Of a stretch of DNA of 64,000 bases, positions 24,786 through 34,056 are shown piece after piece; within the stretch, counting starts at the first letter, position 1; each line of letters begins with the position of its first letter. The notes beneath the pieces are model-generated. The model was not told where the DNA came from and searched no databases. It saw nothing but the letters and a program-made list of their open reading frames with translations. The stretch is from Bradyrhizobium sp. SZCCT0153. GTDB taxonomy: Bacteria; Pseudomonadota; Alphaproteobacteria; Rhizobiales; Xanthobacteraceae. The stretch spans positions 170,069 through 234,068 of the forward strand of contig NZ_JAFCKS010000008.1 in NCBI RefSeq assembly GCF_018129995.1, written 5' to 3'. The translations under genes were made by a program, and so were the position numbers.

Positions 24786-27002
24786 GTGAAGTTGAGTTTG
24801 GGGTCTCGAAAACCAAAAAAGCGAAAGCACAGCGTGTTTGCCAGGGCCGGCCAACGGCCACGCAAGCCGCGCTTCGCGCGCGCGCCTCATCTTCTGTCCG
24901 AACGCGACGAAGTTCTGCGCAGCCGCGCCGAGGCGGAAGCCGCGATCGCGGAAGCGCGCAAGGCCCATGAGCGCCTGCGCCAGGCCATCGAGATCCTGCC
25001 GCAAGGCATCGTGTTTCTCGATGCCGAGGGCCGCTACGTCCTCTGGAACAAGCAATATTCCGAGATCTACAGCAAGACCGCCGATCTGTTCGAAGAAGGC
25101 GCGCGTCTCGAAGACACGCTGCGCATCGGTGTCGCCCGCGGCGACTATCCGGAGGCTGCCGGCCACGAGGAAGAATGGATCGCCGAGCGGCTGCAAAAGC
25201 TCTATCAGCCCGGCGCGCGCCACGAGCAGAAGCTGGCGGACGGCCGCGTCATCCTGATCGACGAGCGGCTCACCGACGACGGCGGCGTGGTCGGCCTGCG
25301 CGTCGACATCACCGAATTGAAGCAGCGCGAGGCCTCGTTCCGCCTGCTGTTCGACGGCAATCCCGTCCCCATGATCGTCTGCGCCCTCGACGACGAGCGC
25401 ATCCTCGGCGTCAACGACGCCGCGATCGCGCATTACGGCTACAGCCGCGCCGAGTTCGAGAAGCTGAAGATCCGCTCGCTGCAGGCCTTCGACAGCGAGC
25501 CGCCCTGGACGACCGATCCGACCGGCGAGGAGCAGGCCGGGCGTACCTGGAAGCACGTCAAGGCCGACGGCGCGCTGATCGACCTTGCGATCTATTCGCG
25601 CGAGCTGACCTATGCCGAGCGGCCCGCGGTGCTGCTGGCGCTGATGGACATCACCGAGCGCAAGCGCGCCGAGGCGCGGCTCGCCTTCATGGCCCAGCAC
25701 GACGGGCTCACCGGCCTGCCCAACCGCAACCTCCTGCGCCAGCAGGTCGACGAGATGCTGCTGCACACGAGGCGCAGCTCCGACAGGGTTGCGCTGCTGA
25801 TGCTCGGGCTCGACAATTTCAAGGCGGTCAACGACACGCTCGGACATGCGGTCGGCGACAAGCTGCTGCGCGGCGTCGCCAAGCGGCTGCGTTCGACCCT
25901 GCGCGAGGACGACGCGCTGGCGCGGCTCAATTCCGATGAATTCGCCATCGTGCAGAGCGGTCTGACGCGTCCCGAGGACGCGGTGTTGCTGGCAAAGCGC
26001 CTGCTGGAGGCGATTGCCGATCCCTATCTGCTCGACGGCCATTCCGTGGTGATCGGCGCCTCCATCGGCATCGCGATGGCGCCCGGCGACGGCGATGATT
26101 CCGAAAAGCTGCTCAAGAGCGCCGACATGGCGCTGTCGCGCGCCAAGCTGGATGCGCGCGGCACGTTTGCGTTCTTCGAGGCCGCGCTCGATGCCAAGGC
26201 GCAGAGCCGCCGCAAGATCGAGGTCGAGCTGCGCGACGCGATCCAGAACGACGTGCTGCGGCCCTACTACCAGCCGCTGGTCGATCTTTCCAGCGGCCGC
26301 ATCACCGGCTTCGAGGCGCTGGTGCGCTGGCCGCATGCCGAGCGCGGCATGGTCTCGCCGGCCGAGTTCATCCCGGTCGCCGAAGACACCGGGCTGATCA
26401 ACCCGCTCGGCGGCCTGATGCTGCGCCGGGCCTGCCTCGACGCCGCGACCTGGCCGGACGACGTCCGCGTCGCCGTCAATCTGTCGCCGCTTCAGTTCCG
26501 CAGCGGCAATCTGCTTTCGGTGGTGACGGACGCGCTGAAGCATGCCGGCCTGCCGGCCCGGCGGCTCGAGCTCGAGATCACCGAGACGCTGCTCCTGGAG
26601 AAGAGCGCGCAGGTGCTGGCGACGCTGCATGCGCTGCGCGCGCTCGGCGTGCGCGTCTCCATGGACGATTTCGGCACCGGATATTCCAGCCTCTCCTATC
26701 TGCGCAGCTTCCCGTTCGACAAGATCAAGATCGACCAGTCCTTCGTGCGCGATCTCGGCGCCAACCGCGAGGCCCAGGCGATCATCCGCTCCATCGTCAG
26801 CCTCGGCAAAGGGCTAGGCGTCACCATCACCGCCGAGGGCGTCGAGACCGAGTCTGAGCTGAGCTGCCTGCGCGCCGAAGGCTGCGACGAGGGCCAGGGC
26901 TTCCTGTTCAGCAAGGCCCGGCCCAATGCCGAGATCATCAGCCTGCTGGCGGCGCAGCGTGGCATCGACGGGGACGACGAGGATGACGCGCTGGTGGCCT
27001 AG
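24786..27002 (+). CDS. Dual-PAS GGDEF/EAL protein, probable c-di-GMP phosphodiesterase
   Basis: 738 residues, soluble. A basic N-terminus and short coiled coil (about 40-65) lead into PAS 1 (about 65-180) and PAS 2 (about 185-300), then GGDEF (about 310-470) and EAL (about 485-730). The GGDEF signature is degenerate, NSDEF at 382-386, so cyclase activity is probably lost and the domain may bind GTP as a regulator. The EAL domain is intact: EAL at 510, ITETLLLE, DDFGTGYSS, KIKIDQSF, TAEGVET and GQGFLFSKA. It therefore probably degrades c-di-GMP under control of PAS ligands. Start is GTG 24786, supported by the conserved basic leader only. Confidence 0.9.
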   Translation: MKLSLGSRKPKKRKHSVFARAGQRPRKPRFARAPHLLSERDEVLRSRAEAEAAIAEARKAHERLRQAIEILPQGIVFLDAEGRYVLWNKQYSEIYSKTADLFEEGARLEDTLRIGVARGDYPEAAGHEEEWIAERLQKLYQPGARHEQKLADGRVILIDERLTDDGGVVGLRVDITELKQREASFRLLFDGNPVPMIVCALDDERILGVNDAAIAHYGYSRAEFEKLKIRSLQAFDSEPPWTTDPTGEEQAGRTWKHVKADGALIDLAIYSRELTYAERPAVLLALMDITERKRAEARLAFMAQHDGLTGLPNRNLLRQQVDEMLLHTRRSSDRVALLMLGLDNFKAVNDTLGHAVGDKLLRGVAKRLRSTLREDDALARLNSDEFAIVQSGLTRPEDAVLLAKRLLEAIADPYLLDGHSVVIGASIGIAMAPGDGDDSEKLLKSADMALSRAKLDARGTFAFFEAALDAKAQSRRKIEVELRDAIQNDVLRPYYQPLVDLSSGRITGFEALVRWPHAERGMVSPAEFIPVAEDTGLINPLGGLMLRRACLDAATWPDDVRVAVNLSPLQFRSGNLLSVVTDALKHAGLPARRLELEITETLLLEKSAQVLATLHALRALGVRVSMDDFGTGYSSLSYLRSFPFDKIKIDQSFVRDLGANREAQAIIRSIVSLGKGLGVTITAEGVETESELSCLRAEGCDEGQGFLFSKARPNAEIISLLAAQRGIDGDDEDDALVA

Positions 27003-27049
27003 GGCGCGCGGATGTCGGCTTGCGTCTTGAGTTGCGCACGGTCGAAAGT

Positions 27050-27802
27050 TCAGTGACGGACAAGCGATACGGCCTTATGCCCCTCGGCAGCAGCGGTTTC
27101 ATTGGACCGCACGAATACAAACCGGGATGCCACGGGGATCTGTGCGTCGGCGCTGCCATCCTGGCCGATGAGAATGAGTCCCGCTCCGCCATTGGCCACG
27201 TTCAGGATGACGGGGGCGCCCTGCCAGGTCCTGATCGGCTCCATTCCGATGATGAGAAATTCGCCGACCGGCTGGTCAAAATATTGAAGCCTCAGTTGTG
27301 GTCCGACTTCAGCCGCCGCCAGGCCGAAACCCAGCTGCTTGGCGCGCGCATAAATGTCCGCCAGCAACGCTGTATCGGTCTGAAAGCCAAGTTCGGCCGC
27401 CGACACCGCAAAGAGCTCGACGCTTGTTTTCGTGGCGCTAAGGGTAAAGGTCGGTCGCGCGAGAATTTCCCCAGCCGAGTTTCCGATGCTGCAACCTGCC
27501 GCATCCAATGCGTTACTGAGAGCGAAGAAATTTGCGAACGTCCCGATTTTGACCGTCTTCCACGCGGGGACATCGACGGCGAATCTGATTGGGATTTGCG
27601 GCCTGTCAGAGGGAGCTTGCTTGAGCGTCAGGTGATTCCGCAGGACATCTCGCGCCGAGCATTGAGCCAGGGCTTCGCTCGCGAACAGGAGCGTGCATGC
27701 GGTGCAGAGCATCACAATAATGAGAGTGCCACCATGGTGCCATCCCGGCGAATGACGCCGCACGGCATCGCAACTGACTTTCTCGCCAGCCGTTCGGCCC
27801 AT
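27050..27802 (-). CDS. Exported hypothetical protein, 250 aa
   Basis: Unrecognised. Hydrophobic segment LIIVMLCTACTLLFASEALAQ (about residues 27-47) looks like a signal peptide with cleavage after ALAQ, preceded by a long N-region. The mature part has no known motif; it contains repeated hydrophobic strands and two Cys. ATG 27802 has GAGAGG upstream; an internal Met at residue 31 is an alternative. Convergent with the GGDEF/EAL gene. Confidence 0.65.
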   Translation of the reverse strand: MGRTAGEKVSCDAVRRHSPGWHHGGTLIIVMLCTACTLLFASEALAQCSARDVLRNHLTLKQAPSDRPQIPIRFAVDVPAWKTVKIGTFANFFALSNALDAAGCSIGNSAGEILARPTFTLSATKTSVELFAVSAAELGFQTDTALLADIYARAKQLGFGLAAAEVGPQLRLQYFDQPVGEFLIIGMEPIRTWQGAPVILNVANGGAGLILIGQDGSADAQIPVASRFVFVRSNETAAAEGHKAVSLVRH

Positions 27803-28010
27803 AACGGACCTCTCTTGCGCGCATGCAGCGCGCTAAAAACAATTTTGAACGATCAATTCACTATGGTCGGCTCGGTTGACAGCGGAAAAGCTGTCGTTCC
27901 GGTGACTATAGAAATTGGTCCGGGAAAAGCCAAGATGGTTCATCGACGGAGGCGCCGGATGGCGAACTCGACATAGGTCAGCGTGGATGCACTTTCGCAA
28001 CGGGTCGACG

Positions 28011-29165
28011 TCAGCGGTCCCCTGAAAGGATCATCCTGCCGACGTCCTCGTAATGCGTGTCGCGCGCCTGGATCTGCTGGGCGATGGCGTGCATGTCGCG
28101 AAAGCGCCGCTCGAACGGATTGCTGCGGAATACCGCGGTCGCGCCGGCCATGCGATAGGCGGTGTCGACCACGCGCGCTGATTGGTGGATGGTCCAGGTC
28201 GCGGCGAGCCTGACAGCGCTGCGATGCACCGCGCTGAACGCGCCGGTCGCAGACAGGTCTCGCCACATCGCGCTTGCGGTCGCATAGAGATACGCGCGCG
28301 CAGCGCGCAGATCGCCTTCGGTGCGGCCGATCATGCCCTGAACCGCCTGGTTGTCGCGCATGGCGCCTGCCGCCAGCGACTGATGCTTTCCACGCGCCAG
28401 TGCAATCGCGGCGTCCAGCGTGGCGCGCGCGACGCCGAGCGATACCGCGGCAAAGCCGAGGCTGAAGGTCGAGCCGGTGCCGATTTTGTAGAGCGGCCCC
28501 TTCTCGCGCAGCGCGGACGGCACGTCACGAAATGTTGTGAAGCGTTCGGGGACGAAGAGGTCGCTCACCTCGTAGGAATCGGTGCCGGTCCCGGCGAGCC
28601 CGATCGCCTGCCAGACGTCATGCAGGGTCGCGCTCGCGACCGGAAACAGGATGGTGCGCAGCTCCGGCGATCCGTCCGCATTCTTGCGCGGCGCTCCGTC
28701 GGAACCGACGATGCGGACATGCGCCCCGAGCCAGCTCGCCTGCCGCGAGCCCGAGGCGAAATCCCAGCGCGCCGTGACGCGATAGCCGCCCTCGACCGCA
28801 CGCGCCTCGTGCGCCACCGCGCCCCAGGAGAGGATGCCGGGGGCTGCGTTGAAGATTTCATTCGCAGTGTCGTGGTCGAGTGAAGCCGCGATCATGGCGC
28901 AGACGCTGTTTTGGCCGAGACACCAGGCGGTCGACGCATCGGCCTTCGCGATCTCCTCTTGCATCTGCATGAAGATTTCGATGGGGGCCTCGGCGCCGCC
29001 CAGGCTCTGCGGCAGCAGCGCCCGGTAGAGCCCGTTGTCGATCAGCGCAGAGACGACGGCCGGCGTCAGCCGCCGGCTTCGCTCGATCTCATCCGCCTCG
29101 CCCGCAATCAGCGGTGCCAGTGCGCCGGCACGTTCGACCAGGCCAACTGCTGGAGTTGCGTTCAT
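28011..29165 (-). CDS. Acyl-CoA dehydrogenase-like flavoprotein (HsaA/DszC-type)
   Basis: 384 residues with the acyl-CoA dehydrogenase layout: helical N-domain (QSLGGAEAPIEIFM), beta domain (TARWDFASGSRQASWLG) and helical C-domain. The catalytic Glu of classical dehydrogenases is not evident and the pattern GxWDFASGS is that of flavin-dependent monooxygenases of the HsaA/DszC group, which need a separate flavin reductase; none is seen nearby. ATG 29165 has GAGGAAA upstream and is preferred over ATG 29183. Divergent from the VOC gene. Substrate unknown. Confidence 0.8.
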   Translation of the reverse strand: MNATPAVGLVERAGALAPLIAGEADEIERSRRLTPAVVSALIDNGLYRALLPQSLGGAEAPIEIFMQMQEEIAKADASTAWCLGQNSVCAMIAASLDHDTANEIFNAAPGILSWGAVAHEARAVEGGYRVTARWDFASGSRQASWLGAHVRIVGSDGAPRKNADGSPELRTILFPVASATLHDVWQAIGLAGTGTDSYEVSDLFVPERFTTFRDVPSALREKGPLYKIGTGSTFSLGFAAVSLGVARATLDAAIALARGKHQSLAAGAMRDNQAVQGMIGRTEGDLRAARAYLYATASAMWRDLSATGAFSAVHRSAVRLAATWTIHQSARVVDTAYRMAGATAVFRSNPFERRFRDMHAIAQQIQARDTHYEDVGRMILSGDR

Positions 29166-29342
29166 GCGCGTTTCCTCGCTCATTCTTGGTGTGAGCGGTA
29201 AGAGAAGCAATGGTGATCTATTTGGTGGACAGGATCAAGGTGGGGCGGTCGTCATTGCGGGGCGAGGCGTCAGTGTCGAAACGCGGAATCTCGCGCCGCA
29301 ACCCGTTGCAGACCAAAACCGGCGGCGTAGACTGACCCCGCC

Positions 29343-29735
29343 ATGCCGCAGCACATTGGATACCTTTCTCTTCTGGTCCGCGACTACGATGAAGCCATCG
29401 CCTATTTCATCGGGCGGCTGGGCTTTGAGTTGGTTGAGGACACAGAACTCGGCAACGGCAAAAGGTGGGTCCTGGTTGCTCCATCGGGCTCCCTGGAGAC
29501 CCGTATCCTCCTGGCGAAAGCGGTCACGGTGGAGCAAACGCAACGCATCGGCGATCAAACCGGCGGGCGGGTGTTCCTCTTCCTGCACACAGACGATTTC
29601 TGGCGCGACTACGAAGCCTACCGCTCAAGAGGCGTGGTGTTTCGGGAGGAGCCGCGCGTTGAGCCGTACGGAACCGTTGCGGTCTTTGACGATCTCTATG
29701 GAAATCGCTGGGATCTCTTGCAGCTGGCGCGATAG
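29343..29735 (+). CDS. VOC family protein (glyoxalase/dioxygenase-like)
   Basis: 130 residues with the two beta-alpha-beta-beta-beta modules of the VOC fold: GYLSLLVRDYDEAIAYF at the start and FDDLYGNRWDLLQ at the end, the latter typical of single-domain members. Metal ligands may be His4 and a later Glu. Enzymatic role unknown; members include lyases, dioxygenases and resistance proteins. Confidence 0.87.
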   Translation: MPQHIGYLSLLVRDYDEAIAYFIGRLGFELVEDTELGNGKRWVLVAPSGSLETRILLAKAVTVEQTQRIGDQTGGRVFLFLHTDDFWRDYEAYRSRGVVFREEPRVEPYGTVAVFDDLYGNRWDLLQLAR

Positions 29736-29782
29736 CTCGCTTGCAGGTCCATGGCAAGGTCCGGAGCGCCATCGCCGAATGC

Positions 29783-30052
29783 TCAGCCGTTCGGCAGCCA
29801 CCATCCGAATATCGCAACGGCGAGGCACGCCACCAGGCAGATGGCCTGATGGCCCATTTCCATCCAGTACCGGACCGGCGCAGTGTCCCGCTGAAAAACC
29901 TGCCTCGACCAGTCCAGCAGCCAGACCACGATGTCAGGGCTGAAGGCCCTGATTTTCCTCTCGTTGTAGCCATCCCACAGCATGCGGCCGCAGTCGACGC
30001 ACAGATAGATCGCGACGATTCGGGCGACGACCTCGCAAAGGAAAAACCGCAT
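29783..30052 (-). CDS. Small conserved membrane protein
   Basis: 89 residues from ATG 30052 (MRFFLCEVVARIVAIYLCVD). One hydrophobic segment near the start and a second at the C-terminus (AICLVACLAVAIFGWW) suggest a two-helix inner-membrane protein with a short middle part. The frame is open to 30163 but the start at 30052 gives a natural N-terminus. Function unknown. Confidence 0.6.
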   Translation of the reverse strand: MRFFLCEVVARIVAIYLCVDCGRMLWDGYNERKIRAFSPDIVVWLLDWSRQVFQRDTAPVRYWMEMGHQAICLVACLAVAIFGWWLPNG

Positions 30053-30254
30053 GTAGGCATCCGTTTCGTCGTAGCGCGTATCTGTCGGCGCGATACGACG
30101 GCCATTGCATTGGCGCGACCTGGTTTGGTGTAGCCGGGTTTGCCGTTGGTTCAATCGCAGCAACGATGCTTCTCAAGCCATTCGTTCCGCATCGTGATGG
30201 CAAGCCTCGATGTCTTCGTCTACGATCCGGTCGAGCTATCCGTGGAGCGACGCG

Positions 30255-30944
30255 ATGCAGACGATTGGCCTGATTGGGGGCATGAGCTGGGAGAGCACCG
30301 CGCTCTACTACAAGCTCATCAACGAGCGCGTCCGCGACCGCATGGGCAAGCTGCATTCGGCTCCGTTGTTGATGTATTCCTACGACTTTCAGGAGATCAA
30401 GGAGATGCAATATGGCGGCCGCTGGGACGAGGCGGCGGCCAGCCTGTCGGAGATCGCGCGGCGTCTTGAAGGCGCCGGCGCGCGTGCGATCGTGCTGTGC
30501 ACGAACACGATGCACAAACTGGCACCCGCCATCATGGCGAACGTCACCGTTCCCTTCATTCACATCGGCGACGCAACGGCAGAGCGCATTCGGTCGAAAG
30601 GCTATCGGCGGGTCGGGCTCCTTGGGACCAGGTTCACGATGGAGGAAGACTTCTACATCGACCGGCTGCGCGCGCATGATCTCGACGTCCTGGTTCCTCC
30701 CGCCGAGCCGCGGACCGACGTGAATCGCATCATCTACGACGAGCTGTGCCTCGGAATCGTCTCCGCTTCCTCCCGTGGCCGCTATCGGGACGTGATGGCT
30801 GCCCTCGTCGTCGCCGGCGCCGAGTGCATCATCCTCGGCTGCACCGAGATCACGATGCTGGTCGGGCAGGGCGACACGACAGTCGAGACGTTCGACACGA
30901 CTGCGATCCACGCCGAGACGGCGGCTGATTTCGCGATCGGATGA
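30255..30944 (+). CDS. Aspartate/glutamate racemase family protein
   Basis: 229 residues. Start MQTIGLIGGMSWEST and catalytic Cys pair Cys82 (VLCTNTMHK) and Cys196 (ILGCTEITML) identify the PLP-independent Asp/Glu racemase fold. It likely interconverts an amino acid's enantiomers; it resembles the YgeA group. ATG 30255 preceded by GGAG; an upstream in-frame ATG at 30210 adds 15 unlikely residues. Confidence 0.9.
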   Translation: MQTIGLIGGMSWESTALYYKLINERVRDRMGKLHSAPLLMYSYDFQEIKEMQYGGRWDEAAASLSEIARRLEGAGARAIVLCTNTMHKLAPAIMANVTVPFIHIGDATAERIRSKGYRRVGLLGTRFTMEEDFYIDRLRAHDLDVLVPPAEPRTDVNRIIYDELCLGIVSASSRGRYRDVMAALVVAGAECIILGCTEITMLVGQGDTTVETFDTTAIHAETAADFAIG

Positions 30945-31118
30945 TGGATGTCTCGGTGGCGCGAGAGGTCCGTCATCTGAAGCGCGGAATTCGGCCGACG
31001 TCGGCGATCGGCCACATGCTGACACCCTCTACCCGTAATGATAGCATTCCTCTCATTAGCGCCTTGCGGGATTGTTCTCATAAAAGCACCCGCCAGAGCG
31101 TGAGAGGAGGCAGGTGCA

Positions 31119-32420
31119 ATGAATTGGGGAGCTCTCAGCAAGCCCCGCGGTTGCCGGGGACTTTTCTTGCCTGTCCTTCTTGTCTCCGCACTCTGGACGT
31201 CCCTGGCCTGCGCACAGGACGTCCGAAGCTCGCCCAGCGAGGCAGGACCGGTCTTTTCGGAGAGCGGCCCCAATGCCGAGCTCTACGGCGCGGCGTCCGG
31301 CTATCCGGTCGGCACGCGGGGGACCACCACCCAGCTCGACAAGCTCGTCGGGGTCTACAGCCATTTCGGCGAGATCTTTCCCTCGCGCCCGATCGGTCGG
31401 GCGACGACGTCCTGGCACTTCAAGCGCGCGCCGGAGCCGGCGATCGCCTACAGTTTCGGTACGGAACGGTTGAGCATCGCGGATTACCTCAAACGCAACC
31501 CGGTGACGGGACTCCTGATCGCCAGGGACGACACGATCCTGTACGAGCACTATCAATACGCGCGGACCGACCACGACCGCTTTCTCTCGCAGTCCATGGC
31601 CAAGACGCTGGTGGCCATGCTGGTCGGGATCGCGGTCTCGGAGCGACGGATCAAGTCGATCGACGACCCGGTCTCGACCTACGTTTCCGGCCTTGCGGGA
31701 ACGGAATATGGAAACACCTCCATCCGGGCCCTGCTGAACATGTCGTCGGGCGTCGAATTTTCCGAGGTCTATGACGGGCACGACGACATAGCCCGGCTTG
31801 GGCGAGCCTTGTTCGTTGAAGAGCCGAAAGATCCCGCCGTCGTCGTCGCACAATTCAATACAAGAACCGCACCGTCGGGGACCCGATGGCACTATGCCAG
31901 TGTGGAAACCGAGATCCTGGGCCTGGTCCTGCGCTCCGCGACGGGCACGCCGGTTGCCGACTATCTCCACGACCGGATCTGGGATGCTATCGGCACCGAA
32001 GCGGATGCCTCATGGGCGATCGACGGCAGCGGGCAGGAGATTGCCTTTTGCTGCTTCAACGCAGTCTTGCGCGACTATGCCCGCCTCGCACGGCTGCTCG
32101 CACATGACGGCGCCTGGGAAGGTCGTCAGTTGATCCCCCGGCAATGGCTGTTGGATGCCACGACCGTCAGACCAGGCGATAGTCATCTCGCTCCGCGAGT
32201 GGCAACACCCTATTTCGGCTACGGCTATCAGGTGTGGCTCCTCCCTGGCGAGCAGCGCAGATTTGCCCTGCTCGGCATCCGCGGTCAGGTCATCCTGGTC
32301 GATCCGGCCTCGAAGCTCGTCATGGTGCACACCGCCGTTCGCCAGAAGCCGTCCGAACCGGGAGCCCTCAGGGAGCCGCTTGCGTTGTGGTCCGCCGTGC
32401 TGGAACAGCTCGGGAAATGA
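31119..32420 (+). CDS. Class C beta-lactamase-like serine hydrolase, exported
   Basis: 433 residues with a signal peptide (residues about 1-33, ending LACAQ). Active-site S-x-x-K is SMAK (Ser159, Lys162), and HYASVE provides the Tyr-x-Ser/Asn element. The fold covers beta-lactamases, DD-peptidases and esterases; nothing here indicates true antibiotic resistance. Stand-alone gene with GAGGAGG about 10 bases upstream of ATG. Confidence 0.88.
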   Translation: MNWGALSKPRGCRGLFLPVLLVSALWTSLACAQDVRSSPSEAGPVFSESGPNAELYGAASGYPVGTRGTTTQLDKLVGVYSHFGEIFPSRPIGRATTSWHFKRAPEPAIAYSFGTERLSIADYLKRNPVTGLLIARDDTILYEHYQYARTDHDRFLSQSMAKTLVAMLVGIAVSERRIKSIDDPVSTYVSGLAGTEYGNTSIRALLNMSSGVEFSEVYDGHDDIARLGRALFVEEPKDPAVVVAQFNTRTAPSGTRWHYASVETEILGLVLRSATGTPVADYLHDRIWDAIGTEADASWAIDGSGQEIAFCCFNAVLRDYARLARLLAHDGAWEGRQLIPRQWLLDATTVRPGDSHLAPRVATPYFGYGYQVWLLPGEQRRFALLGIRGQVILVDPASKLVMVHTAVRQKPSEPGALREPLALWSAVLEQLGK

Positions 32421-32642
32421 TCTGACAATGCCTTGGACCTCATGACCGCAAATTTGCTCGCTCTTCAGTGTGACGGGTTTGCTTTTTCTGGACATTCACG
32501 ACACGACCATGTCGGCACGGACCGGTCTCGATCGCCGTTCGAGAGAAGTAAATTCTCGCGGGGCTCGCAAACACTTCGAATGGGGGCATAGCTGTTGATG
32601 GGGACCATGCGGAATGCATCGTGCCGAACAGGGCAGGCATAC

Positions 32643-33512
32643 TCAGTCCTTTTCGTACTGGTCGCTTCGGCTTCTGTTGTGGCCCGGGACCGCGGTCGAC
32701 GGCGGCGTGAGAAACGCGTCGAAGCGTTCTTGCACGATCGCGTAGCATTCGCACGACGCCTTCTCCAGGCCTGGACGATCCAGCACCTGAATCGTTCCCC
32801 GCCGATAGCTGATAAGACCCGCGGCCTGCATCGACTGCGCGGCAAGCGTCACGGATTTCCGGTTGGCACCGAGGATCTGAGATAGAAATTCGTGGGTGTA
32901 GGGAAGAGCTTCTCCCTCGGCCCTGTCGTGCATCATCAGGAGCCAGCGGCACATCCGCTCTTCCGTCGAATGCATCGCGTTGCATGCGACGGTCTGCTGG
33001 ACCTGCGACAGCAGCGTTTCCGAATAGCTCACGAACAGATCGCGCACGTGCTCGCTGCTCTTGAATTCATGCTGCAACAGCTGGATGGGACAGCGGACCG
33101 TATGCCCCTCGAGTTGAACGATGCAACGGTTGAAGGAGACACGACTATACATGGCGGCGAACAGACCGAACGCGCCTTCGCGGCCGATATTCGCGGTCTC
33201 GATCGCCGCGCCATTTTCCAGCACGGTCAACAACGACAGCACGGAGCCTCGGGGAAAATAGGCGTGCTTGAGCAGGCCTCCCGCGTCGCAGACCATGTCG
33301 CCAAGCTTGAAATCGACGGGTTCCAGATGAGGATCTAACCGCCTGCGGCTGGCGGGCTCCAACGCGCCCAGCAGCCGATTGCTCCGCAGATCACGGTCCG
33401 TCTGCACCTTCGCCATGACAGCATGTCGTTCCGGTTCCGCTTCCTGCGCAATCCGGACAACGGGCATGTCGATGGGAGCGGGTAGGATCGGGATCATCAC
33501 TTTTGTACTCAT
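32643..33512 (-). CDS. Crp/Fnr family transcriptional regulator
   Basis: 289 residues. N-terminal cyclic-nucleotide-type beta-barrel domain (LEPVDFKLGDMVCDAGGLL and REGAFGLFAAM), then a C-terminal winged helix of the Crp type (THEFLSQILGANRKSVTLAA, with ISYRRGTIQVLDRPGLE). No Fnr-type Cys cluster at the N-terminus and no clear cAMP-binding Arg/Ser set, so the signal is unknown. This subgroup is abundant in Bradyrhizobium. ATG 33512 chosen; the first 35 residues are weakly structured. Confidence 0.88.
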   Translation of the reverse strand: MSTKVMIPILPAPIDMPVVRIAQEAEPERHAVMAKVQTDRDLRSNRLLGALEPASRRRLDPHLEPVDFKLGDMVCDAGGLLKHAYFPRGSVLSLLTVLENGAAIETANIGREGAFGLFAAMYSRVSFNRCIVQLEGHTVRCPIQLLQHEFKSSEHVRDLFVSYSETLLSQVQQTVACNAMHSTEERMCRWLLMMHDRAEGEALPYTHEFLSQILGANRKSVTLAAQSMQAAGLISYRRGTIQVLDRPGLEKASCECYAIVQERFDAFLTPPSTAVPGHNRSRSDQYEKD

Positions 33513-33634
33513 TCTGCGGGTGAGTCTGAGCAAAAGCGCTCACTTGCCGGTGTTGGATCACCGCGCTCGATTGAGATGGGTCGACCATCCGGTTCATCCT
33601 CAACGACAAGGACGACAGGCCGTGATGATGCTCG

Positions 33635-33838
33635 TCATTGATCTGAAGCGTCATCGACCCCGGTATCGTCCGTGGCTGGCTCATCCACCTCGCCAGACCA
33701 ATGCTTCGCCATCCGCAGGCAAAGTTCCTTCAAATCCGGGTCGAGTGTTTCCTTGGCGAGTTGCATGAGGTCCGAAGCCAGGCGCAGGCACTCAAGCTCC
33801 AATTTACTATCGTTTTCCGAATCAGGCATGGTGTGCAT
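33635..33838 (-). CDS. Small acidic helical protein, 67 aa
   Basis: MHTMPDSENDSKLELECLRL begins a helical, strongly acidic protein ending in TDDTGVDDASDQ. The start at 33838 is supported by GGAGG 5 bases upstream; a longer frame to 34051 is rejected. It is divergent from the histidine kinase at 34057. Function unknown; possibly a partner of a regulator. Confidence 0.65.
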   Translation of the reverse strand: MHTMPDSENDSKLELECLRLASDLMQLAKETLDPDLKELCLRMAKHWSGEVDEPATDDTGVDDASDQ

Positions 33839-34056
33839 CGACCTCCGAAACCGGAGGTGAGTGGTCGCACGCCGATGTTGCCGTTGTCGGTGGTCCAGAC
33901 CACAGAGCCCAAGCCGTACGGGCAAGGACCGATTGGAACCCGGCAGGTGAGCAATTTTGCTCAGCTTCTCCGAAGAAAAGCGGCCACAGTTCCACCGGAG
34001 CGCATTGCGGGCTTCTGGCTTCATTGCCGGGCGCGACCGTGTTCGGAGCATCCGTT

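Noticed and set aside
24535..24789. 84-codon frame ending in a GTGA overlap with the GGDEF/EAL gene
   Set aside because: Low-complexity Ala/Arg/Pro sequence without similarity I recognise, weak start context; the overlap alone is not enough.
32421..32642. Small frames between the serine hydrolase and the Crp regulator
   Set aside because: Short, overlapping on both strands and without motifs; probably non-coding.
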